A stretch of DNA of 64,000 bases from Akkermansiaceae bacterium (GCA_024233085.1 JACKQC010000018.1:56707-120706), one strand, 5' to 3'. Counted from the stretch's first letter, positions 33,959 to 44,247 are shown. The notes: generated from the sequence alone by a model not told the origin. Made by a program: numbers and translations.

Positions 33959-34507
33959 ATGGTGAGTGGCATGATCATCGAGTTGCCGCCCAGAGCGGAG
34001 CAGGACGCTTTCAACCGGAAGCGCTGGGAGGAGCTTTGCCGGGACACGAAGCTGGACTGGGTGGAGGAACGAATCGAAACGGATCGTCACGGAAATATTG
34101 TCATGAGCCCCATGCCCGCGGCCCGTCATGGCCGTTTTCAATCGGAAATCGTGTATTTGTTGAAGACCTTGCTTCCAGGGGGTGTGGTTCACACCGAGTG
34201 CCCGATTTCCACCTCGGACGGGGTGAAGGGCGCGGATGTGGTGTGGATTTCGCGGGAACGATTCGAGCCGATGAAGGACGACCTCTGTTTTTCGCGGGCG
34301 CCGGAGATTTGCGTCGAGGTCATTTCGCCGTCGAATTCCCCGAGGGCGATCTCGGAAAAGGGAGCGCTCTATTTCGACGCGGGCGCGACGGAGTTCTGGA
34401 CCTGCGGATTCAGTGGAAAGATGCGTTTTTTCCTGAATCCGGGAGCCGAGGCGGAGGCGAAATCGGCGCTGTGCCCGGAGTTTCCGACGAAAATCGAGCT
34501 ATCCTGA
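33959..34507 (+). CDS. Uma2-family (DUF820) putative endonuclease
   Basis: A 182-aa protein of the Uma2 family, which has a PD-(D/E)XK nuclease-like fold. Segments include VEERIETDRHGNIVMSPMPA, the motif SISTSDGVKGADVVWISRERF with an acidic residue (ADVVW), CVEVISPSNSPRAISEK (E of the PD-ExK-like core in VEV) and GATEFWTC. Family members are widespread and mostly uncharacterised. The gene is freestanding between the symporter's small partner and a helicase. Start at ATG 33959 or 33971. Confidence 0.85.
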   Translation: MVSGMIIELPPRAEQDAFNRKRWEELCRDTKLDWVEERIETDRHGNIVMSPMPAARHGRFQSEIVYLLKTLLPGGVVHTECPISTSDGVKGADVVWISRERFEPMKDDLCFSRAPEICVEVISPSNSPRAISEKGALYFDAGATEFWTCGFSGKMRFFLNPGAEAEAKSALCPEFPTKIELS

Positions 34508-34581
34508 CGGATTCGTTTCCGTCGGAAGCAATTCTTTTGAGCCCGCGGAAATCCCGGTCTAGTCTGGGAACTCCCATTCCC

Positions 34582-36609
34582 ATGGCCCGCGATTACACCC
34601 TCAAGCGCGTTCCGCGGCAGGCGGCGTCGCAGATCGACTACGCCGCCGAACTCAACGCCCAGCAGTTCGCCGCGGTGACCGCTCCGCCGGGGCCGGCGCT
34701 GGTGATCGCCGGGGCGGGCAGCGGAAAAACGCGCACGCTCACCTACCGCGTGGCCTACCTGCTCGACAACGGCATCGCCGCGAAAAATATCCTGTTGCTC
34801 ACCTTCACCAACAAGGCCGCGCGCGAGATGCTCGACCGTGTCGAGAGCCTCGTCCCCCAGGACACCGCCGATCTCTGGGGCGGCACCTTCCACTCCGTCG
34901 GAAACCGCCTCCTGCGCCGGCACGCGGAGCGCGTCGGCTGGCGGCGCGGCTTTTCCATCATGGACCGCGAGGACCAGAAAGACCTGCTCGGCTCCGTCAT
35001 CGGGGAGAGCGACATCGACCCGAAATCGCTCCGTTTTCCGAAGCCCGAGGTGGTGGCCGACATCTTCAGCCTCGCGCGGAACACCGGCGAAACCGTGGAG
35101 GAACTCCTAGAGTGGCGCTACCCCTACTTCAAGCACCACGCGGAGGCCCTGCTGCGGCTGGGCGAGGCTTATGAGGAAAAGAAACGCGACACCAACTGCG
35201 TCGACTTCGACGACCTGCTCATCAAGACCCACGAGATGCTGCGGGATCACGACGACCTGCGCCGCCTCTACCAGCAGCAGTTCGAATTCGTGCTCGTCGA
35301 CGAGTATCAGGACACCAACCACATCCAGGCCGAGCTGATCGACCTGCTGGGCGGTCTGCACCGGAACGTCATGGTCGTCGGCGACGACGCCCAGTCGATC
35401 TATTCGTGGCGCGGCGCGGATTTTCGGAACATCCTCGAATTCCCCGAGCGCTATCCCGGCGCCGCCGTTTACAAGATCGAGACCAACTACCGCAGCGTGC
35501 CCGAGATCCTCACCCTCGCCAACGCCGCGATTCTCGAAAACAGCGAGCAGTTTCGCAAGGAACTCGCGCCCCATCGGCCCGAGCGGCGGGTGCTGCCCGG
35601 ACTCGTGCCCGTGCGCGATCCGAATACCCAGGCGCAGTTTGTCGCCCAGCGCATCCTCGAACTGCGCGACGAGGGCGTCGAACTCGACGAGATCGCCATT
35701 CTCTACCGCGCGCACTTTCACTCCATGGAGATCCAGATGGAGCTGACCCGCCGCGGCATCCCCTTCACCATCACCAGCGGGCTGCGTTTCTTCGAGCAGG
35801 CGCACATCAAGGACGTGGCCGCCTTCATGAAATTCGCCACCAACCGCCTCGACGAAGTCGCCTTCAAACGCCTCGTCAAAATGCTCCCCGGCATCGGGGC
35901 GAAGGGCGCGGACAAACTCTGGGCCGAGTGGCTCGGCGGCGACCTCGCGCGGGCCGAGACGGTGGAGAATTTCTCGGACACGATGACGAAGTTCAAGGTG
36001 GCCGCCAAAGGCAAGCCGGCCTGGGACCAGCTCGCCTACACTCTCGACGAACTGGTCGGTCCCGACGGCGTGCCGCTGCCGCCCTCGGACATGATCCCCT
36101 CCATCGTCGAGGGCGTTTACGACGAGTACCTGCGCGGAAAGTTCACCAACTACGACTCCCGCCGCCAGGACATCGAGCAACTGGAGCGTTACGCGGAGAA
36201 TTTCGAGAGCATCGAGGATTTTCTCAGTCAACTCAGCCTGCTGGCCGGGCAGGACGCCGTGGCCGCGACCCAGAGCCGGGCGGAGCGCGACCGCGAGGCG
36301 GTGACGCTGAGTTCCGTTCATCAGGCCAAGGGGCTGGAGTGGAACGCCGTCTTCGTCGTCTGGCTCACCGAGGGCATGTTTCCCAATGCCCGTGTCCTCG
36401 ACGAGGACGCCGACGACGGGCGCGGGCTCGAGGAGGAGCGGCGCCTCTTCTACGTGGCGGTGACGCGGGCGAAGGACGAGCTTTACCTGGCCTACCCGAT
36501 CGTCTGGAGCAACGCGCACAACGGCCAGGTGGTGCAAAAGCCCTCGCGATTCATCGAGGAGATTCCCACCGGTCTGGCCGAGGAGTGGCGGGTGGGATCG
36601 GGATGGTGA
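34582..36609 (+). CDS. pcrA: UvrD/PcrA-type DNA helicase
   Basis: A 675-aa SF1A 3'-5' DNA helicase acting in DNA repair or replication. Motifs include GAGSGKTRTLTYRVAYLL (Walker A), LLTFTNKAAREM (motif Ia), VDEYQDTN (motif II), VVGDDAQSIYSWRGA (motif III) and TLSSVHQAKGLEWNAVF (motifs V-VI region), with VAVTRAKDELYLAY. The length is a little short of E. coli UvrD (720 aa). Start at ATG 34582. The stop overlaps the next gene. UvrD, PcrA and Rep cannot be separated confidently by eye. Confidence 0.93.
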   Translation: MARDYTLKRVPRQAASQIDYAAELNAQQFAAVTAPPGPALVIAGAGSGKTRTLTYRVAYLLDNGIAAKNILLLTFTNKAAREMLDRVESLVPQDTADLWGGTFHSVGNRLLRRHAERVGWRRGFSIMDREDQKDLLGSVIGESDIDPKSLRFPKPEVVADIFSLARNTGETVEELLEWRYPYFKHHAEALLRLGEAYEEKKRDTNCVDFDDLLIKTHEMLRDHDDLRRLYQQQFEFVLVDEYQDTNHIQAELIDLLGGLHRNVMVVGDDAQSIYSWRGADFRNILEFPERYPGAAVYKIETNYRSVPEILTLANAAILENSEQFRKELAPHRPERRVLPGLVPVRDPNTQAQFVAQRILELRDEGVELDEIAILYRAHFHSMEIQMELTRRGIPFTITSGLRFFEQAHIKDVAAFMKFATNRLDEVAFKRLVKMLPGIGAKGADKLWAEWLGGDLARAETVENFSDTMTKFKVAAKGKPAWDQLAYTLDELVGPDGVPLPPSDMIPSIVEGVYDEYLRGKFTNYDSRRQDIEQLERYAENFESIEDFLSQLSLLAGQDAVAATQSRAERDREAVTLSSVHQAKGLEWNAVFVVWLTEGMFPNARVLDEDADDGRGLEEERRLFYVAVTRAKDELYLAYPIVWSNAHNGQVVQKPSRFIEEIPTGLAEEWRVGSGW

Positions 36610-37514
36610 AGGCCGGCCTTTTCAGAGTCATGAAACGCCTCCTCAAAGCCCTCTACCGGCGCCTGCCCGTCGTCCGCGAGCTGCGCGAAATCCGCGACCT
36701 GCTGCGGCGGGAGTCCGCCGCCCGCCGCGAGCGCGAGGCCATCCGGTGGGACGACTTCGAGCTTGAAAGAGACACGCGCTACGGCGATCCGAAACGGCTG
36801 CAGCGTTTCGCCGCCCAGGTCTGCTCGCAGAACGGCGAGGACGGCATGATCCGCGAAATATTCCGGCGCCTCGGCGAGACGGATCGCGTCTTTGTCGAAG
36901 TCGGAGTCGGAGACGGCACGGAAAACAACACCGCGTTTCTGCTCGCCCAGGGCTGGACGGGGCACTGGATCGACGGGAACCCGGCCTTCCTCGACACCGT
37001 GGCGGCCCGGCCCGAGCTGGGCGGCGGCGCGCTGAGGACGCATTGCGGCTTTGTCACGCGGGAAAACATCTCCGGCATCCTCGACGATCTGGGCGTGCCG
37101 GGGGAGTTCGACTTCCTGTCGCTCGACATCGACCAGAACACCTGGCACGTCTGGCGCGCGATGGACCGTCGCCGGCCGCGGGTCGTGGTGGTGGAATACA
37201 ACGCCTCCCTGCCGCCCGACCTGGACTGGGTGGCGCGCTACCGCGCCGATCGCGTCTGGGACGGCAGTCACAACTTCGGCGCCAGCCTGAAGGCCTTCGA
37301 GCGGCTGGGCCGCGAACTGGGCTACCACCTCGTGGGTTGCGATTTTGTCGGCGCGAACGCCTTTTTCGTCCGGGACGATCTGATCGGCGACCATGTTTTT
37401 GCCGAGCCCTTCACGGCCGAAAATCACTACGAGCCGCCCCGCTACGGCACCGTGCATCGCCGCGGGCACCCGCGGAGTCTCCTGGACCGGCCGGACCCGA
37501 CCGAACAGGGTTAG
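36603..37514 (+). CDS. FkbM-like methyltransferase-related protein
   Basis: A 303-aa protein (294 aa if started at ATG 36630). The motif QNGEDGMIREIF, followed by RVFVEVGVGDGTENNTAFLL and HWIDGNPA, is a Rossmann-like SAM-binding pattern similar to FkbM-type methyltransferases, and DFLSLDIDQNTWHVW and VVVVEYNASLPP complete it. Its substrate is unknown; related genes often lie in polysaccharide clusters, but this one follows a helicase gene. Its stop codon (37512-37514) lies inside copy C of the dispersed palindromic repeat. Confidence 0.75.
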   Translation: MVKAGLFRVMKRLLKALYRRLPVVRELREIRDLLRRESAARREREAIRWDDFELERDTRYGDPKRLQRFAAQVCSQNGEDGMIREIFRRLGETDRVFVEVGVGDGTENNTAFLLAQGWTGHWIDGNPAFLDTVAARPELGGGALRTHCGFVTRENISGILDDLGVPGEFDFLSLDIDQNTWHVWRAMDRRRPRVVVVEYNASLPPDLDWVARYRADRVWDGSHNFGASLKAFERLGRELGYHLVGCDFVGANAFFVRDDLIGDHVFAEPFTAENHYEPPRYGTVHRRGHPRSLLDRPDPTEQG

Positions 37515-37540
37515 GTCACGGACTCAACCCTGTTGGATGG
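37499..37540. repeat. dispersed palindromic repeat, copy C, supplying a stop codon
   Basis: GACCGAACAGGGTTAGGTCA and CTCAACCCTGTTGGATGG, opposite units. The TAG of the preceding gene falls in the first unit, so the last six residues of that protein are encoded by the repeat. Confidence 0.82.
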
Positions 37541-37640
37541 GAAGGCCCGGTTCGGCCGTTTTCTCTTCGCCCGGGGGGATGGAAGGCCGCGCTTGTCAGT
37601 TTCCGCAAAACGGGCATCGTACCCGCGCCTCAGATTCGCC

Positions 37641-39398
37641 ATGGTTTTTTCCGCATCGTTCACGCCCGGTGGCCGCCGTTCCGCGGGGGTTTTGGTCCCG
37701 GTCTTCTCCCTCCGGACGGAGGACGACCAGGGCATCGGCGACGTCGAGGGACTGCGGCAATTCATCGACTGGGCGGCGGACGCGCGATTTGGCTTCGTGC
37801 AGTTGCTGCCGGTCAACGAGACCGGCCCCGACAACTCGCCCTACAACGCGATCAGCTCGGTGGCGATCGAGCCGATGACCATCGACTGCCGGCCCGGGAA
37901 GGGCCTGGCCGATCTGTCGGCGGAACTTTACGCGGAGGTGCTCGCCGGGCAGGACATGGAGGCCCTGCGAAGCGGCGCGGTGAAATACGAGGCGGTGCGC
38001 GCGCTGAAGCTCGACCTGCTCTGGCGGGCCTTTTCCGGCTTCGTCGAGGGGCACTACCAGCAGGGCACGGTGCGCGACGAGGAGTTTCACCAATTCTGCG
38101 AGCGGGAAAAGGACTGGCTGGGCGACTACTGCCTGTTTCGGCTGCTGATGGACATGGAGGGCGGCCGCCATGTCTGGAGCGAGTGGCCCGAGGAATACGG
38201 GACCGTGGGGCGCGCCCGCGAGTTCGTTGACCGCCTGCTGGAGGCCGAGCCGGCCAAAACGGAGCGGCAGCTCGTTTACTACGCCTTTGTGCAGTGGATC
38301 GCCCACGAGCAATGGGCGGCGGTGCGCCGCCACGCCGACGACCGGAGGGTGCGGCTGATGGGCGACATTCCCTTCGGCGTCAGCCTTTGCAGCGCGGACG
38401 TGTTCGCGAACCCGGCTCTCTTCGATCTCGAGTGGCACGGGGGCGCGCCGCCGGAGCGCCTGTTCAAGGACGACGAATTCGTCCAGAAATGGGGGCAGAA
38501 CTGGGGCATCCCGCTTTATCGGTGGGACGCGATGGAGGCGAGCGATTTCGCTTGGTGGCGTCAGCGGGTGCGAAAGGTGACGGAGATTTTCTCGATGTTC
38601 CGCATCGATCACGCCCTCGGATTTTATCGCATCTACGCGTTTCCATGGAATCCGGCGCGCAACGCGGAGTTTCTCCCGCTCGGCGAGGAGGAGGCCGCCG
38701 CGCGGTGCGGGGGAAGGCGGCCGGGTTTCAAGCCGCGCGACGACGAATCCGAGGAAAACCGGGCCGCGAACCGTTCCGACGGGGAGATTTATCTGCGGAC
38801 GATCCAGGAGGCGGCGGGAGAGGCGGACATCGTGGCCGAGGATCTCGGGATGGTGCCGGACTACGTGCGGCCGAGCCTCGCGGACCTCGAAATCCCCGGC
38901 ATGAAAGTGCCGCAGTGGGAGCATGACGAGGCCGGCGTCATCCACGGAGCCCGGTATCCGGAGCTTTCTTTCGCGACCTACGCGACGCACGATCACCTGC
39001 CGATGCGGACGCAGTGGGACGCGGCGCGCGGGCGTCTGGAAACGGCCGAGCGCGACGGCGCCGAGTGGTGGGAGGCGAAGGGCTTTCTCGATTCCCTGTC
39101 GAAATTCGCCGGCATCGGCGCGGGCGAGAACGGCGAAACCTTTCCGCCCTACGAGGACGGCGTGCGGGAAAAGCTCCTCGCGGCGCTGTTTCGCTGCGCT
39201 TCGCGGGAGGCGGCGGTGATGATCACCGATCTCTTTGGACTCGAGGACCGCGTCAACGTGCCCGGCGTTTTTGACGGCACGAACTGGTCGCACCGGCTGG
39301 AGCCGACGGTGAAAGCCCTGTCGAGCGATCCCCGGTGGGTTTCGGACGTCGCCACCGCCAAAAAACTCTTGATCGAAGCGGGGCGGGCGGCAGAGTGA
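37641..39398 (+). CDS. malQ: 4-alpha-glucanotransferase (amylomaltase)
   Basis: A 585-aa GH77 enzyme that transfers alpha-1,4-glucan chains in glycogen/maltodextrin metabolism. Family landmarks: an N-terminal GIGDVEGLRQFIDWAA, QLLPVNETGPDNSPYNAISS, GDIPFGVSLCSADVFANP, MFRIDHALGFYRIYAFPW (catalytic Asp) and IVAEDLGMVPDYVRPSL (catalytic Glu region). Start at ATG 37641. Longer than bacterial amylomaltases of about 500 aa because of insertions. It stands alone, 118 bp before mdh. Confidence 0.92.
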   Translation: MVFSASFTPGGRRSAGVLVPVFSLRTEDDQGIGDVEGLRQFIDWAADARFGFVQLLPVNETGPDNSPYNAISSVAIEPMTIDCRPGKGLADLSAELYAEVLAGQDMEALRSGAVKYEAVRALKLDLLWRAFSGFVEGHYQQGTVRDEEFHQFCEREKDWLGDYCLFRLLMDMEGGRHVWSEWPEEYGTVGRAREFVDRLLEAEPAKTERQLVYYAFVQWIAHEQWAAVRRHADDRRVRLMGDIPFGVSLCSADVFANPALFDLEWHGGAPPERLFKDDEFVQKWGQNWGIPLYRWDAMEASDFAWWRQRVRKVTEIFSMFRIDHALGFYRIYAFPWNPARNAEFLPLGEEEAAARCGGRRPGFKPRDDESEENRAANRSDGEIYLRTIQEAAGEADIVAEDLGMVPDYVRPSLADLEIPGMKVPQWEHDEAGVIHGARYPELSFATYATHDHLPMRTQWDAARGRLETAERDGAEWWEAKGFLDSLSKFAGIGAGENGETFPPYEDGVREKLLAALFRCASREAAVMITDLFGLEDRVNVPGVFDGTNWSHRLEPTVKALSSDPRWVSDVATAKKLLIEAGRAAE

Positions 39399-39516
39399 GC
39401 CCCGTCGGCACGCCGTGTCGAGAGCGGCGGTTTTTTCGCCCGCGCGGGCCGGTGAAGCGGTCGCGCCGGCATCTCCCATCCCATTTCCCTCCCACCTCAA
39501 CCTTCCAGAAAAAAAC

Positions 39517-40503
<987 letters not shown>

Positions 40504-40614
40504 CGGATCGTCACCATTTTCCGCGCGGGACTCCCGGGAAAACGAGGCTCTCCCGCGAAAGCGGCGATTTCCGGTCCGGGCAAGGTTTGGACCGGTGGTG
40601 GAGGGTCAAAAAAA

Positions 40615-40645
40615 GACTTTGTAGGGATATTGTCTTTACAAAGTC
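40615..40645. promoter_or_regulatory. 9-bp inverted repeat upstream of the pseudopilin gene
   Basis: GACTTTGTA and TACAAAGTC are perfect inverted arms separated by 13 bp, ending 26 bp before the start codon at 40672. The surroundings are A/T-rich compared with the rest. It could be an operator or the 5' leader of the pseudopilin transcript. Confidence 0.35.
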
Positions 40646-40671
40646 ATTATTCGTTTTTACGATTTCGCCTC

Positions 40672-41385
40672 ATGGACGGCGACCGCCTGGCGTTTGGCTG
40701 CGAGATACGACACTCCCGGGCCTTTTCCCTGGTGGAATTGCTCACCGTCCTGACGATTCTCGCGGTGCTGGCGACGATCGCGATTCCGTCCCTGTATCGG
40801 TTGCTCACGGCATCCGCGTTGACGGTGGGGGCGCGGGAGTTTTCGAATCACCTCGTGCTCGCCCGAACCGAGGCCATCTCGAAACACGCGCTGATTCGGT
40901 TCGTCGTCGCCACGGACTGGGCGGAGCTGGACGGGGAGTTGCGGCGTTACAGCCTTTGGCGATGGGATGAGGAGACGACGAAGTTTGTCCGCACCACCGA
41001 GTGGAAGGCGCTGCCCGAGGGGATCGTCCTGGAGGGAGCCCTGCCCGATTACCTCGGCGCCGCCGAATACGCGCGGCGGGATCCCACCACGATCCGGGGT
41101 GACCATCCCGTCAGCCACAAGGGGGCGGAATTCGAGGCGACCGATCCGGAGAACCGGACGGTGTCGACGCAGTTTGTCGAGTTTCTGCCCACGGGAGCGG
41201 CGCGGGTGCCGGACGGGATCGAGCGAAACCTGATTTTCGTCCTGATCGAGGGATACCTCGAAAACGGCGGAGGCGGGATGGGCCGGCTGGTTCGCGTCGG
41301 CGGGACGCCGGCCGGGAAATCGGAGAACTGGGCCCAGGTGAATGTGGAAACCCTCACCGGAAAAGTGCGCATTTACCGGCCATGA
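40672..41385 (+). CDS. GspH-like pseudopilin, similar to the Verru_Chthon cassette protein D
   Basis: A 237-aa protein with a prepilin N-terminus: cleavage before F18 in SRA-FSLVELLTVL with E22 at position +5, then the hydrophobic helix AVLATIAIPSLYRLLTAS. The globular part begins VGAREFSNHLVLARTEAISKH, as in GspH/FimT-type minor pilins. In Verrucomicrobiota these often occur in four-gene cassettes (A-D) of unknown use. Only this member is intact here; the next gene overlaps its stop by 4 bp and is broken. Confidence 0.82.
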   Translation: MDGDRLAFGCEIRHSRAFSLVELLTVLTILAVLATIAIPSLYRLLTASALTVGAREFSNHLVLARTEAISKHALIRFVVATDWAELDGELRRYSLWRWDEETTKFVRTTEWKALPEGIVLEGALPDYLGAAEYARRDPTTIRGDHPVSHKGAEFEATDPENRTVSTQFVEFLPTGAARVPDGIERNLIFVLIEGYLENGGGGMGRLVRVGGTPAGKSENWAQVNVETLTGKVRIYRP

Positions 41386-42244
41386 AACGGGAAACCCGGA
41401 CAAGCGCCGGCCGCGCCGGGGAGGGCGGCTTCAGCTTCACCGAGGTGGTGACTACGCCGACCAGGCGGGACGGGTGTTCGGGAGTTTCGACGGCCCGGCC
41501 TTCGACGATCTGGATCCGGACAACAAGAAGTCGGTGGTGTCGACCGTGGCCGACGGGGTGGTGGCGATGTGGATGCAGTGTTTCGACCTGATGGGCAACC
41601 CGATTCCCTGGTCGTCGAAGGCCCCGAAACATCCGAAGAACGATCTGGTGTTCAATTCCTCCGCCCTTTTCAAGATGGCGACCAGCGAGCCTTTCAAGGA
41701 CGGCAAGACTTTCACCTACCTGCCCGACAGCGACCACTCGGTGAAGGGAAACCGGCTGCCGGCGGCGATCGAGGTCACGGTGGTGATGACGATTCGGGAC
41801 ACCTGCCGGACGGGCGGCGGGCTGGAGGCTTTCAAGAAGGAAAACCGGCCGCTTTCGGGAGGGGACGTGAAATCGCTGGGAAACTGGGGCCGTTTTCCGA
41901 GTATCCTCGTCAAGTTGGGCGGCGGGCGCCAGGCCGTCCGCGTGCTGGTGAACGGGCGCTTCGTCGTGGAGCTGGCTTTCGGCGGAAACAATCTCGCCCC
42001 CGTGCCGCGCTGGCTGCGCCTCTGCGATCTCGACCCGCTCCTGGCCGCGCCGGAGACGGCGGCCACCCACGACGAGCGTGTCGCCGTGCTGGAGTTCATC
42101 GACGAACTGCATCCGGATCGCGATCGGCGGTATTTCCGGCCGGTTGACGAAAAGGCGCCGACGGAAAAGCCCACCGAAACCCCCGGGACGGAAGCGCCCG
42201 GTCTTCCCACACCACCGGAACCGCCCAAAAAGGTCGCGGATTGA
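41382..42244 (+). pseudogene. broken second pseudopilin gene, similar to Verru_Chthon cassette protein C
   Basis: The start (MKRETRTSAGRAGEGGFSFTEVV, 41382 onwards) is a prepilin leader with G-FSFTE, but the hydrophobic helix that should follow is missing. The reading then resumes in another frame, from about 41455: ADQAGRVFGSFDGPAFDDL, NRLPAAIEVTVVMTIRDTCRT and further to 42244 in one long open frame with a Pro/Thr-rich tail. The most economical explanation is a deletion near 41445-41455 that removed the transmembrane helix and shifted the frame. A sequencing gap would look similar. It overlaps the stop of the intact pseudopilin. Confidence 0.7.
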
Positions 42245-42277
42245 CAAAGCACGGCCCCGGAGCGGAAACTCCGCGTC

Positions 42278-43282
42278 ATGAGCATTTTTCCGCGTTCTCC
42301 CTTCCCGATCGCCCGAGCCGTGGCGGTGGCCGCCCTTTTCTCGCTCGCCGGCTGCGGCAAGAAAGAGCCCGGGAAGGCCGGCGGCGGCACGGACGAACGG
42401 ACGGAATCCCGCGGGGTCGTCTGCGCGACCTGCCTCACGCTGACCAATCCCTTTTTCAAGACCATCCAGGAGGCGATGGAGGACGAGGCCGCGAAGCACG
42501 GCTACGAAGTGCTCTACGTGTCGGGCGACTTCGACGCCGCGAAACAGAGCAACCAGATCAAGGACTTCATCGTCCGAAAAGCCGCGGCCATCGCCATCAA
42601 TCCCTGCGATTCCAAGGCCATCGGGGCCGCCATCAAGGAGGCCAACGCCGCCGGGATTCCCGTCTTCACCTTCGACATCAAGTGCCAGGACCCCGGCGCC
42701 GAGGTCGTGTCCCACATCGGAACGAACAACTTCCAGGGCGGACAGCTCGCGGGACAGGCCATGATCGAGGCGCTCGGCGAATCGGGCGGCCGGATCGCCA
42801 TCCTCGACTTTCGCGCCGTGGAAAGCTGCCTCGAGCGGGTGCGCGGCTTCAAGGAAGTCATCGACCGCTTCAACGCCAGCCGGCCCGAGGGCAAGATCGA
42901 GATCGTCGCCGAACTGCCCGGCAACGGCGAGAAGGACAAGGGATTCCGCACCACCGAGGACGCACTCCAGGCGCATCCCGACCTCGTCGGCATCTTTGCG
43001 ATCAACGATCCCAGCGGCCTCGGCGCGGTGGCGGCGCTGGAGAAGGCCGGCCGCCAGGATCAGGTCACCGTGATCGCCTTTGACGGTCAGCTCGAGGGCA
43101 AGCAGGCCATCAAGGACGGCAAGATCCACGCCGATCCCGTGCAGTTTCCCGAGCAGATCGGTCGCCGGACAATCCAGAGCGTCGTGGCCTATCTGGCCGG
43201 GGAGGACGTGCCGCCCGATCAGCCGATCGATTCCGCTCTCTACCGAAAGGCGGACGCCCTCCAGGACCCGGAACTGCGGTGA
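42278..43282 (+). CDS. periplasmic sugar-binding lipoprotein (RbsB-like)
   Basis: A 334-aa lipoprotein (lipobox LAGC, Cys at about 24) of the type 1 periplasmic binding protein family. Segments CLTLTNPFFKTIQEAMEDEA, AAAIAINPCDSKAIGAAIKEA, GIPVFTFDIK, RVRGFKEVIDRF and FAINDPSGLGAVAALEKAG match ribose/galactose-binding relatives. No ABC permease or ATPase gene adjoins, so it may serve as a receptor or use a remote transporter. Start at ATG 42278. Confidence 0.88.
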   Translation: MSIFPRSPFPIARAVAVAALFSLAGCGKKEPGKAGGGTDERTESRGVVCATCLTLTNPFFKTIQEAMEDEAAKHGYEVLYVSGDFDAAKQSNQIKDFIVRKAAAIAINPCDSKAIGAAIKEANAAGIPVFTFDIKCQDPGAEVVSHIGTNNFQGGQLAGQAMIEALGESGGRIAILDFRAVESCLERVRGFKEVIDRFNASRPEGKIEIVAELPGNGEKDKGFRTTEDALQAHPDLVGIFAINDPSGLGAVAALEKAGRQDQVTVIAFDGQLEGKQAIKDGKIHADPVQFPEQIGRRTIQSVVAYLAGEDVPPDQPIDSALYRKADALQDPELR

Positions 43283-43349
43283 GTGGCCGCGGGGCGGGAC
43301 GGGGTGGTGCGAAGTCCCCGGAACCGCCTTCGCGGCGGCGCGGGCGGGT

Positions 43350-43730
43350 GTGAATGAAAGTGGCGGTCACTTTGAAACTCTCGACGGTTGGCAGGTAAAT
43401 CGTTGGCAGGATCGGTAAACGCCAACGGCGTTCGGGAGGGAAGACTGGGGAAGAAATCAGCCAGGCATCGAAGTCGTAATGCAAACGCCAACGGCGTTTC
43501 GGATGGAAGTCCGGGGTTGGAACAACCCCAGGAACCCAAAGGCAATAAATCGCCAACCCTGAAGGGGTTGCGCAGGCGGTGGAAGACGCGGCGGACGCGA
43601 TTCCGCAACCCCTTCAAGGTTGGCGGCGTGAGAGTCATCGGTTCCCGGGGGTGTTCCAACCCCGGGCTTCCCTGCGCAATGCCCCTGGCATTCTCCCAAA
43701 TTCGATTTGTTGACCGCCACTCTTATTCAC
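43350..43730. mobile_element. MITE-like element with terminal and nested inverted repeats
   Basis: The ends are GTGAATGAAAGTGGCGGTCA (43350-43369) and its near complement TGACCGCCACTCTTATTCAC (43711-43730), two mismatches in 20. Inside, CGCCAACCCTGAAGGGGTTGCG (positions 43551-43572) is mirrored by 43604-43625 with one mismatch, and GGGGTTGGAACAACCCC is mirrored by GTTCCAACCCC. No transposase frame is present. I see no clear target-site duplication. Confidence 0.6.
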
Positions 43731-43893
43731 CCCCCGCGGCGCGGCGCGGTCATTTTCTTTGAATGATTTTCCTCCCTGTGGTATCCAATGGGGAGATTCG
43801 TCGGCGTTTCCAAAATCCGAAAAGGGAAGCGCCCGGCGGGTCGGCCTTGAAAAACAGAACTCAAAGCTCAGAACCAAACCCTACGAAAATCCG

Positions 43894-44193
43894 ATGAAAA
43901 AAATGATCGCAGCCGCCGTGGCCATCGCCGCCATGGCTCTCGTTGTCTCCGCCAAGGCGGAGGACAAAACCGTCGAAGGCACCCTGATGTGCGCCAAGTG
44001 CAAGCTGAGTGAAACCAGCGCCTGCGCCGACGTGCTGAAGGTGGGCGACGTCACCTACTACCTCGAACAGGACGGCAAAGCCAAGACCAAGGCCCACCAG
44101 TGCTCCGGTGAAGCCAAGGCCAAGGTGACCGGCAAGGAAGAAGAGCGCGACGGCAAGAAGTACCTCGTCGTTTCTTCCATCGAGAAGGAATAA
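43894..44193 (+). CDS. small exported cysteine-containing protein
   Basis: A 99-aa protein with a signal peptide (MKKMIAAAVAIAAMALVVSA, cut near AKA). The mature part is short, with MCAKCKLSETSACADVL (three cysteines), YYLEQDGKAKTKAHQCSGE, and KYLVVSSIE: the DUF6370-like pattern of a small exported protein with paired cysteines. Function is unknown; a metal site or disulfide is plausible. The gene stands alone between the MITE-like element and a strong terminator at 44248. Confidence 0.8.
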   Translation: MKKMIAAAVAIAAMALVVSAKAEDKTVEGTLMCAKCKLSETSACADVLKVGDVTYYLEQDGKAKTKAHQCSGEAKAKVTGKEEERDGKKYLVVSSIEKE

Positions 44194-44247
44194 TCGCGCG
44201 TCCACCGCGCCGAAGGCGATTCCGAAACGAATCCTTTCCTTTCGAAG

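Noticed and set aside
43388..43762. A 124-codon frame inside the MITE-like element
   Set aside because: The translation follows the inverted repeats and has no similarity to a protein family.
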